Program-made: the position numbers and the translations under genes
Shown: in pieces, positions 1-4,851 of the stretch
Layout: the number at the start of each line of letters is the position of its first letter
Position numbering within the stretch: the first letter of the stretch is position 1
NCBI GenBank assembly: GCA_013812565.1
Contig: JACCTF010000669.1
Coordinates: forward strand, 1-5,568
Direction: 5' to 3'
Source of the DNA: Pyrinomonadaceae bacterium
Lineage (GTDB): Bacteria; Acidobacteriota; Blastocatellia; Pyrinomonadales; Pyrinomonadaceae
Length of the DNA stretch: 5,568 bases
The notes under the pieces: model-generated
The model's database searches: none
Seen by the model: only the letters and a program-made list of their open reading frames with translations
What the model was told of the DNA's origin: nothing

Positions 1-292
1 AGGTTAATCGCTAAATCGGTTTCCATTCTAAAACGGCACACACCGTGGAGCAATAGCCACGCGCGTGTGAGCGTCCTTCGGCACTTCGCCATAATGCGGC
101 GTAGAGCAAACACTGGAAGGCAATCTAGAAGCGGTCTCACAACTAGCATTCACCGTGAGCGAGGCGCGTTGAATGGCTTGATACAAAGAGCATCAACTAT
201 TTGTGAGACCACCTGTAGCATGTCCGCGATCCAACACATCACTACCGCTTAGCAAAATTAAGACGGATGGCCTTCGAGGAATTTGAAAATGA
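1..292. other. Unassigned left flank, no recognisable gene
   Basis: I see no recognisable protein, RNA gene or mobile-element end here. One plus-strand frame stays open from position 1 to the stop at 250-252, about 83 codons, and could continue from outside the window. Its translation is rich in Arg, Ser and Thr and resembles no family I know, so I do not call it a gene. No minus-strand frame shows methyltransferase sequence, although the Mod-type fragment on the far side of the insertion sequence points this way. The only clear structure is a 10-bp inverted repeat at 133-142 and 201-210, listed separately. Confidence 0.5.
133..210. repeat. 10-bp perfect inverted repeat with 58-bp loop
   Basis: GGTCTCACAA at 133-142 is the exact reverse complement of TTGTGAGACC at 201-210. 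Inside the loop a second, shorter complementary pair occurs (CATTCA at 147-152 and TGAATG at 170-175), so the segment could fold as nested stems. No T-run follows, so it does not look like a terminator. It could be an unrecognised small element, a folded RNA, or chance. Confidence 0.45.
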
Positions 293-310
293 TAGGACTT
301 ACGCAAAAAA
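293..310 (+). repeat. Left terminal inverted repeat of the IS
   Basis: The sequence TAGGACTTACGCAAAAAA matches the reverse complement of 1352-1369 at 16 of 18 positions, with the first 13 bases identical. It lies 25 bp upstream of the transposase start. Confidence 0.85.
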
Positions 311-322
311 GGTAAAAGTCCT
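294..322 (+). other. Subterminal hairpin at left IS end
   Basis: AGGACTT at 294-300 is the reverse complement of AAGTCCT at 316-322, giving a 7-bp stem with a 15-base loop. It includes most of the left terminal repeat and sits just upstream of the transposase start. Such end-proximal stems can limit read-through expression of a transposase, but that role is inferred. A GATAAT hexamer at 323-328 follows directly, six bases before the ATG, and could be a -10 element for a leaderless transcript. There is no convincing -35 match. Confidence 0.5.
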
Positions 323-334
323 GATAATTAGCGC

Positions 335-1363
335 ATGGTTATCAGCACCCAACCAACGCGCTTAGATTATTGTCAGTATCTGGTGAGCAGCCAGATCAAT
401 TACACCTTGACGAACTTTGCAGAGCACTCTTCCAAGTTCAGTCATGACCAACTCAACCGCCTGATGCGCGATGAAAAGATGACACCGCGCCTGGTGTGGG
501 AGCAAACCCGCGAGCAAATCGTTACTTCGCCGAACGGCTACATGATCTTTGACGATACAGTTGCCGACAAGAACCACTCACGCCTCATCGAACTGGCGCG
601 GCGGCAGTGGAGCGGCAACGCCAAGTCAGTGATCCGCGGCATCGGCATCGTCACTTGCATTTATGTCAACCCTGAACTCGGCAAGTTCTGGCTCATTGAC
701 TACCGTATCTTTGCTCCCTCAGAAGATGGCAAAACCAAACTCGATCATGCCAAAGAAATGTTCGATTTATCGATTCACGGCAAGCACCTTGAGTTTCGCG
801 CGGTGTTGATGGATACATGGTACGCGACTCGTCAATTCATGCTGCATATTGAGCGAAATGGCAAAATCTACTATTGCCCTGTGCAAACAAATCGGCAGGT
901 GGATGAAGGTGATGGGGCGGTCGTTAAGTACCAGCCGGTGGATGCACTTTCGTGGAGCACCGAAGAAAAAGCGCACGGCAAGAACATCCACGTCAAAGAC
1001 TTTCCCAAAGGTCATCGTCTGCAACTGTTCCGGCTCGTGGTCTCGACAGACCGCACGGATTATGTCGTGACTAACGACACCACTCAAAACTCGACCGATG
1101 ACACACGAGTGGTGTGTGCCATTCGTTGGAAGATAGAGCAGTTACACCGCGAAGCCAAACAGGTGACTGGGTTGGAGCGTTGCCAATGCCGCGTCGGAAG
1201 AATCCAACGCAATCACATTGCGTGTGCCATGTTGGTGTGGTGTCGGTTTAAAGAACTAGCGTACGAGACGGGTCGCACGGTCTATCAGATCAAGTTCGGA
1301 CAGCTATCTGACTATTTGATTCAGCAACTCAAAACTCCGTCCGTCAAAATGTCTTCTGCGTAA
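335..1363 (+). CDS. IS701/IS4-like DDE transposase
   Basis: This 342-aa protein would cut and rejoin the ends of the surrounding insertion sequence. The DDE residues are visible: the first Asp in the FDDTV segment (D73/D74), the second in VLMDTW (D160), and the Glu in the RWKIEQLHREAK segment. That segment fits the R-x3-E-x6-K spacing of the IS4 YREK signature (R264, E268, K275), with Cys261 where Tyr usually stands. The N-terminus (LDYCQYL, FSHD) and C-terminus (GRTVYQIKFG, YLIQQL) look like complete family ends, and the length is normal. ATG at 335 is the first start after an in-frame TAG at 329-331. It lacks a Shine-Dalgarno sequence. The stop lies inside the right terminal repeat. There are no internal frameshifts. 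Family membership is from memory of related sequences. Confidence 0.92.
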   Translation: MVISTQPTRLDYCQYLVSSQINYTLTNFAEHSSKFSHDQLNRLMRDEKMTPRLVWEQTREQIVTSPNGYMIFDDTVADKNHSRLIELARRQWSGNAKSVIRGIGIVTCIYVNPELGKFWLIDYRIFAPSEDGKTKLDHAKEMFDLSIHGKHLEFRAVLMDTWYATRQFMLHIERNGKIYYCPVQTNRQVDEGDGAVVKYQPVDALSWSTEEKAHGKNIHVKDFPKGHRLQLFRLVVSTDRTDYVVTNDTTQNSTDDTRVVCAIRWKIEQLHREAKQVTGLERCQCRVGRIQRNHIACAMLVWCRFKELAYETGRTVYQIKFGQLSDYLIQQLKTPSVKMSSA

Positions 1364-1369
1364 GTCCTA
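1352..1369 (-). repeat. Right terminal inverted repeat of the IS
   Basis: Read on the minus strand this is TAGGACTTACGCAGAAGA, matching the left end at 16 of 18 bases. The transposase stop codon (1361-1363) lies within it. Just outside, ACTTACG at 1375-1381 is complementary to CGTAAGT at 1359-1365, so a 7-bp stem straddles the right junction. Confidence 0.85.
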
Positions 1370-1371
1370 AC

Positions 1372-1491
1372 CTAACTTACGATGCGCGGCGTCCAAGAAA
1401 GCCCAGCATCCTCCAACAGAATGCGCGGCTCAAGGCGCGGGCGCACGCCCTTGCCAATCCACGTCAATTCAAGTTTCGTCCGCTTCGTCAT
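1372..1491 (-). pseudogene. 5' fragment of Mod-type adenine DNA methyltransferase
   Basis: The minus strand from ATG at 1491 encodes a 39-codon frame. Its residues 6-28 contain KLELTWIGKG and PRLEPRILLED, which I recognise as the conserved N-terminus of Mod-type (COG2189, type III-like) adenine-specific DNA methyltransferases. After LLED the expected PEKSY-like continuation is replaced by unrelated residues, then a TAG at 1374-1372, three bases from the insertion sequence. The DPPY and FxGxG motifs of the family are absent from the whole window, so this is a remnant with no enzymatic role. The ATG follows the antitoxin stop by 6 bp, as in an operon. Codons 1-23 are nearly identical in DNA to the fragment at 2158-2247. 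The breakpoint is near position 1407. The family assignment rests on a short motif recalled from memory. Confidence 0.72.
1435..1480 (-). repeat. 46-bp direct repeat, copy 1 (methyltransferase 5' end)
   Basis: This segment matches 2194-2239 at 44 of 46 bases in the same orientation, including 34 identical bases in a row (1447-1480). The two differences are C here versus T in the other copy, at 1442 and 1446. Both copies encode the KLELTWIGKG leader of the methyltransferase. The two copies bracket the toxin-antitoxin genes, with a period of 759 bp. Confidence 0.93.
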
Positions 1492-1497
1492 TCGCCT

Positions 1498-1737
1498 CTA
1501 TTCCAATCGGTCATGCGCTTCCGGCTCCACATCAGGCACACGCGCTAACACCCGCTCAAACTTTTCACGGCTGCCACGCGCCGCCCGCTGGCGCAAATAA
1601 CCTTCCGTCTGCAACGCAGCGATCTTCTCCGCCACTGCCGACGAAATCAGATTTTCAACCGTTACACCTTCCTTTGCCGCAACCTCCGCGAGACGTTGAT
1701 ACAACGCATCCGGCACTTCGACATTCATCATGGTCAT
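1498..1737 (-). CDS. Antitoxin of PIN-toxin pair, ribbon-helix-helix-like
   Basis: This 79-aa protein probably binds and neutralises the PIN toxin encoded directly upstream and represses their shared operon. The N-terminus (MNVEVPDALYQRL) has the short beta strand followed by a helix typical of ribbon-helix-helix DNA-binding antitoxins. It is followed by a helical stretch (KEGVTVENLISSAVAEKI) that fits the second helix. The acidic and basic C-terminal half (about 48-79: YLRQRAARGSREKFE, then PDVEP) would be the toxin-binding tail. The start overlaps the toxin stop in an ATGA (1737-1734), which implies translational coupling. An ATG three codons further in (M4 at 1728) is an alternative start. 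The gene comes second in the pair, after the toxin. The role is inferred from the pairing and fold pattern; I do not recognise a named antitoxin family. Confidence 0.78.
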   Translation of the reverse strand: MTMMNVEVPDALYQRLAEVAAKEGVTVENLISSAVAEKIAALQTEGYLRQRAARGSREKFERVLARVPDVEPEAHDRLE

Positions 1738-2165
1738 GTAATTTCTCCAATCAACTTCAAAAACTCCGCCGGTGTCACGACGCCGATGCCGAACGTTTCG
1801 GCACCGCGAAAGTCACGGCGGTTGTAAGTAACAATGAAGTCCGCGTTTGATTCAACCGCTAACTCCAAGACAAGGTCATCATGCGGGTCAGGCAGGAACG
1901 GACGCCACAAGTAAAAGATCAACCGATGGTTGGCCGTTGCACAAATGAAGTCAATGACGTCTTCAACTTCCCTCTGCGTCAACGTCAAGGCTTGCCCTCC
2001 ACGCTTCGCCACATCTTCATACTCAAACACAAGCGGGACAGAAACATTCATCTGCCACCGCTCGTCACCAATCAAACTCACTAACCGGAACGACGCCCCA
2101 CGCTTCGAGCGCAAAGCCGAAATAAGCACGTTCGTGTCAATGACGACTTGAAAGGTTTTAGCCAA
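1734..2165 (-). CDS. PIN-domain toxin (COG1569-type ribonuclease)
   Basis: This is a probable metal-dependent ribonuclease of the PIN family, the toxin of a VapBC-like pair. The PIN acidic residues are visible: Asp in VVIDTNVL, Glu in PLVFEYEDV, the LPDPHDDLVLELA motif, and Asp in the DFIVTYNRRDF segment. The order and spacing match the 'PIN family toxin component' group (COG1569, TIGR00305) of about 140 residues. I place the start at TTG 2165, giving 143 aa. It has a GGGG Shine-Dalgarno (2177-2174) 8 bp upstream and begins MAKTFQVVIDTN, as expected for the family. The frame is open further, to TTG 2216, but those 17 residues come from the methyltransferase-derived repeat read out of frame and are unlikely to be native. 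The stop overlaps the antitoxin start by 4 bp. The start is the least certain part of this call. Confidence 0.85.
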   Translation of the reverse strand: MAKTFQVVIDTNVLISALRSKRGASFRLVSLIGDERWQMNVSVPLVFEYEDVAKRGGQALTLTQREVEDVIDFICATANHRLIFYLWRPFLPDPHDDLVLELAVESNADFIVTYNRRDFRGAETFGIGVVTPAEFLKLIGEIT

Positions 2166-2247
2166 ACCAATTACCCCAAGCGCGGCGAGCAGAGCGCGGG
2201 TGCATGCCCTTGCCAATCCACGTCAATTCAAGTTTCGTCTTCTTCAT
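2158..2247 (-). pseudogene. Second 5' fragment of Mod-type methyltransferase
   Basis: An ATG at 2247 lies 8 bp after the OLD-family gene stop and opens a 29-codon frame starting MKKTKLELTWIGKGMHPR. This is the same methyltransferase leader as at 1372-1491. After Arg18 the frame is disturbed: the DNA still resembles the other copy for about 15 more bases with a 2-base length difference, then diverges into the toxin leader and stops at TAA 2160-2158. This spot, directly downstream of the ATPase/nuclease, is where a full mod gene would be expected in the original operon. The stop falls 5 bp past the toxin's proposed TTG start, so translating ribosomes would end right at the toxin start. Confidence 0.68.
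2194..2239 (-). repeat. 46-bp direct repeat, copy 2 (methyltransferase 5' end)
   Basis: This copy matches 1435-1480 at 44 of 46 bases, same orientation. The two differences change Val-Arg in the other copy to Met-His here. Similarity weakens but continues for about 10 bases towards the ATG, and about 15 bases in the other direction with a small indel. Confidence 0.93.
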
Positions 2248-2255
2248 CAGCGGCT

Positions 2256-4142
2256 TTAATCCGCATTCACCGCTAAACTGCGTACTTCAACAGCGCCAAG
2301 CCCCGCCCGATACCGCAAAGCAAGCAAAGCTTCTCGTATCTTAACGGGTAAGTTTGTTTCCGTAGTCTGCTTCGCCAATGCTCCAGCAAACGTCGTCTTG
2401 CTTGCCTTCGATTTATGCTCGGGACATTCGTGCTTAACTTTGTCCATCAAGTCGCGCGAAAACTTGTCACTGCTTTCCTTCAGCTTGGCTATCTCAACGA
2501 CATCCCAGCTCTTGCCGTCCGCGCGCGGGTACTGGGCGTTAAGTGCTAAAGCGATCACTTCGGGCTTAAACGCATCTTCAAATTCCTTAGTCCCGATAAA
2601 TGTCACTTGCTTGTCAATAAAACTTTCGTCGCATTTCATTTTCGCCAAAGTTGCCGGTGTTATCCGCGCATTCGATCCAGGATTTTTGCAATCGCTGTCA
2701 AGCAGCAGATGCACAGAGTCCGTGCGGTTCAAGAATAGCGTTTCCATTATGCTTTCCCACGCGCTACATCCATGTATCGGGATCAACTTCAGACCGTCTT
2801 GCTCAAGTTTGCGTTTGAACACTGTTTCATAAATGATTGGAATTGCCACCGCCTCGCCACGCCCTTCTACAAGCAGAAAGCCACGTTCATAAAGCAGCGC
2901 GGTATTAGACAAACCAACGGCTTGACCGAGTTCGTGAAAAAAGCCGACGACTTCCTTTGCGTCAGGCGACACACTGATGCGACGTACAGTCCGTTTGTTA
3001 GCATCATCTACCCGAATAAGATTTATCGCTTCACTCGGCGCACGGTCAATCATCATCACCGCGTGCGTGCAAACAAAGCACTGGGTGTGAGCGCTTTCGT
3101 CTTCGGCAATTTCATGGATATTTCCGAACAACTGGCGTTGCGCTTCATAGTGCAGGTTAACGTCCGGCTCGTCGTACAAACGCAACACGCTCCCCGTCAC
3201 GTTATGCTTTGCCGTTTCGTGTTCCCAATCTAGCAACCCCATCCAGAGGCGTTTCTTTGTTCCCTCTCCGAATGCATTCAGGGCAAGTTCTCCGTCACCC
3301 AGGTCAATGCTCAAGCACGCATTAGTAACAGCTTTTGTAAAATCAACCGCTGGCTCGAAGCGAACGTTCTTAAGTTTAGGGTGAGCACGTCGCAACGTGT
3401 CTTTAGCTTTTGAGATTTCTTCATGCAGTCTCTCGTCTATCAATCGGCGGACTTCAGCAAGCTCGGCAAGTTCGTGAGGTATGCCATCCTCATCCTTCGG
3501 ATTGATGACGTTCGCCACGACATTGCGAAGTGTTTGTGTGATCATTGTGTCCGGCGTCCGGTACTCCGCCGAACGTATGCGCTGAACGCGCGGCATATAA
3601 GGCGCGAGCAGATTGAAGTTTGGAATTGAGATTTCACGCTCGATCAGTTCGATCTTGCCGCTATGCTTTAGTTCTTCAAACTGCCTGCGTCTTTCCATTT
3701 CGTTTCTTCCCGGCTCCATGCCAATCTCAAGCAGCAAAGCCTTCTGATTCGCCGCACCGTTGAAGCCGTTGAATCTGTCTTCCTTGAAGCCTGTGCCGAT
3801 TACCGTAATTTGCGAGTTGCCACCGTCGTACCTGAACTTCTTGCGCAAATACAATTCGTCTTTATTCACGCCAGAACGGTAGGTTTCGGGTAGTTCACCA
3901 TCGTGAAATTCGAGCTGGAAGCGCCCTTCAATGATGCACTCTTCGCATTGTGTTTCGTCCGGTCGCTGGTGGAAGTCTTCGCATGCACACGCCGCAGCGT
4001 TGACTAGCAAATCAATTGCGTCAAGCAGAACGGTTTTGCCTGCATCATTTTCGCCGACAAAGACGGCTAAACGGTTAAGGTTTCGCAACTCGAAATAGTC
4101 GTAACACTTGTAGTTGGTAAGGATGAGGTCAGCGAGGATCAT
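2256..4142 (-). CDS. OLD-family ATPase with Toprim nuclease domain
   Basis: This intact 628-aa protein joins an ABC/SMC-type ATPase to a Toprim nuclease, the layout of overcoming-lysogenization-defect (OLD) nucleases. These cut DNA and act in antiphage defence. Visible ATPase motifs: Walker A GENDAGKT (30-37), ABC signature FGEGTKK (291-297), Walker B RLYDEPDVNLH (321-331, with D324 and E325), and a switch His in CTHAV (H360). Toprim motifs follow: EGRGE (E426, E430), LLDSD (D482, D484) and a KEFEDAF acidic patch (519-525). A C-x-C, C-x2-C set (C52, C54, C66, C69) lies in an insert shortly after Walker A and could bind metal. The ATG is 4 bp past the stop of the WYL-like gene, so the two are probably coupled. 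The next feature downstream is a methyltransferase remnant. No helicase of the Gabija (UvrD) type is adjacent. The cellular target is not known. Confidence 0.9.
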   Translation of the reverse strand: MILADLILTNYKCYDYFELRNLNRLAVFVGENDAGKTVLLDAIDLLVNAAACACEDFHQRPDETQCEECIIEGRFQLEFHDGELPETYRSGVNKDELYLRKKFRYDGGNSQITVIGTGFKEDRFNGFNGAANQKALLLEIGMEPGRNEMERRRQFEELKHSGKIELIEREISIPNFNLLAPYMPRVQRIRSAEYRTPDTMITQTLRNVVANVINPKDEDGIPHELAELAEVRRLIDERLHEEISKAKDTLRRAHPKLKNVRFEPAVDFTKAVTNACLSIDLGDGELALNAFGEGTKKRLWMGLLDWEHETAKHNVTGSVLRLYDEPDVNLHYEAQRQLFGNIHEIAEDESAHTQCFVCTHAVMMIDRAPSEAINLIRVDDANKRTVRRISVSPDAKEVVGFFHELGQAVGLSNTALLYERGFLLVEGRGEAVAIPIIYETVFKRKLEQDGLKLIPIHGCSAWESIMETLFLNRTDSVHLLLDSDCKNPGSNARITPATLAKMKCDESFIDKQVTFIGTKEFEDAFKPEVIALALNAQYPRADGKSWDVVEIAKLKESSDKFSRDLMDKVKHECPEHKSKASKTTFAGALAKQTTETNLPVKIREALLALRYRAGLGAVEVRSLAVNAD

Positions 4143-4146
4143 GATT

Positions 4147-4476
4147 TTAGCTATATATTCCCCAATTACGGTCTACGAACCATGTTGACTTCCGTGTGTC
4201 CCATGTCACGAACTCAGCCGGGTCGAACTTTTCGTCCAAAACTTCAATACGCGCTATTTGCTCCGGCAGCAGGTTAAGCGTGTGCGTTCTTGCAGTGCTA
4301 TCGTAATCCCAAAGATGGTAACGATCAGATTGATCTTTCGCGCGGCGGCTCGGACCAAAGTCCATCGGCGCGCAAACACGTGTTCTTTCTTTACCGTCTT
4401 CTTTGCCGTAGAAGGTTACGGATAGTTTCGTCTTTGAATGAATAGAATCAATGAATTGTTGGTGACGGAAGTGCAT
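4147..4476 (-). CDS. Small WYL-like domain protein
   Basis: This 109-aa protein has no recognised helix-turn-helix. Its pattern fits a single WYL-like, Sm-fold domain: an N-terminal helix (FIDSIHSKTK), strands SVTFYGK and RTRVCAPMDFG, then RYHLWDYDS, then a THTLNLLPEQIARIEVLDEKF stretch. That last stretch resembles the 'RxFRLDRI..vevLdexF' end of WYL domains. WYL domains usually sense nucleotides or other ligands and occur in regulators of defence loci. Here the domain stands alone and sits 4 bp upstream of the OLD-family gene, so it may be a partner or sensor for that ATPase rather than a transcription factor. Start ATG 4476 is supported by TAAGGA 8-13 bp upstream. I base the fold on pattern only; an unrelated defence accessory protein is possible. 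Confidence 0.62.
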   Translation of the reverse strand: MHFRHQQFIDSIHSKTKLSVTFYGKEDGKERTRVCAPMDFGPSRRAKDQSDRYHLWDYDSTARTHTLNLLPEQIARIEVLDEKFDPAEFVTWDTRKSTWFVDRNWGIYS

Positions 4477-4483
4477 TTTTGAT

Positions 4484-4489
4484 TCCTTA
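4484..4489 (-). promoter_or_regulatory. Ribosome binding site of the WYL-like gene
   Basis: TAAGGA (minus strand, 4489-4484) stands 7 bp before the ATG at 4476. It overlaps the stop codon TAA (4489-4487) of the helicase remnant's second frame. This overlap suggests the upstream gene was once translated directly into this one, and it fixes the start of the WYL-like gene. I see no convincing promoter between the remnant and this gene. Confidence 0.6.
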
Positions 4490-4833
4490 CGATTTCAGTG
4501 TAAGTACCAGCGGATCATGAACAACGGTTGCAACATTTGCGGAACGAGTCGCATCGCCGAACACGTGCTCGTCAATAACGCTGACTAGCTCGAACAGCTC
4601 CATAAGCGAGTTTTGCAGGGGGTTGCAGTCAGCAACAACTTCGGCGCGTGTGCCGTCGCCTCTGCAACCGCCCGCGCCATCTTATTGGCAGGCTTGTAAA
4701 CATTCCGCAGCCGGTGCGCTTCATCAATTACTACCAAATCCCAGGCCACTCGTCGAACTGATTCCGCGTGACCCGCAGCGAAATGGTAGGAGCAGATGAC
4801 GATGCAATCTTGCTGCTCAAAAGCTGATGTCAT
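4487..4833 (-). pseudogene. SNF2-type helicase remnant, truncated and frameshifted
   Basis: The minus strand encodes a core piece of an SNF2/HepA-type helicase. It includes CIVICSYHFA, the motif II DEAH box in WDLVVIDEAHRLRNVYK (DEAH at 4725-4714), and motif III LLLTATP ending near 4618. The frame then breaks: the 0 frame runs to a stop at 4585-4587, whereas starting at 4618 in another frame one reads LQNSLMELFELVSVIDEHVF, the normal continuation after TATP. One base is missing in a run of five C (4622-4618). The second frame stays open to TAA 4489-4487. Everything before motif II (including Walker A) and all of the C-terminal helicase lobe are absent, so it cannot be a working helicase. After VFGD the sequence no longer looks like helicase and may follow an internal deletion. 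The first residues, MTSAFEQQD, follow 18 bp after the oxidoreductase stop. Confidence 0.85.
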
Positions 4834-4851
4834 CTGTTTTGATTCGGTAAT

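Larger units (their letters stand above)
293..1369 (+). mobile_element. Insertion sequence, IS701/IS4-like, complete
   Basis: This 1077-bp element is bounded by imperfect 18-bp terminal inverted repeats (293-310 and 1352-1369, 16 of 18 matching). It carries one transposase gene that fills nearly all of it; the stop codon lies inside the right repeat. Both ends and the reading frame are intact, so it may be active. I find no target-site duplication: the four bases outside the left end (ATGA) differ from those outside the right end (ACCT). If TA at each tip belongs to the target, the duplication would be only TA. Missing direct repeats suggest a rearrangement after insertion, or element ends slightly different from those given. 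The family assignment comes from the protein and the end sequence, not from a database match. Confidence 0.88.

Noticed and set aside
168..174. GTTGAAT, which fits the integron attC consensus GTTRRRY
   Set aside because: No matching RYYYAAC partner at a suitable distance and no integrase or cassette array; a seven-base match is expected by chance.
67..252. Plus-strand open frame of 61 codons, open further back to position 1
   Set aside because: Low-complexity translation rich in Arg and Ser with no family resemblance and no ribosome binding site; described only as part of the unassigned left flank.
767..1087. Minus-strand 106-codon frame inside the transposase
   Set aside because: Antisense shadow of the intact transposase, which shows the full DDE set.
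2166..2216. Toxin start at the upstream TTG 2216
   Set aside because: The added 17 residues are the methyltransferase leader DNA read in a different frame, and the TTG at 2165 has a better ribosome binding site and gives the normal family N-terminus.
1435..2239. CRISPR array or insertion-sequence ends formed by the 46-bp repeats
   Set aside because: Only two copies, in direct orientation 759 bp apart, and both encode the same protein N-terminus, so they are duplicated coding sequence.
2398..3629. Plus-strand open frames of 68-153 codons opposite the OLD-family gene
   Set aside because: They lie antisense to a well-supported 628-aa gene with clear motifs and have no motif of their own.
2256..4142. 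GajA of a Gabija system
   Set aside because: No UvrD-type GajB neighbour; the adjacent helicase remnant is SNF2-type and lies upstream with a WYL-like gene between.
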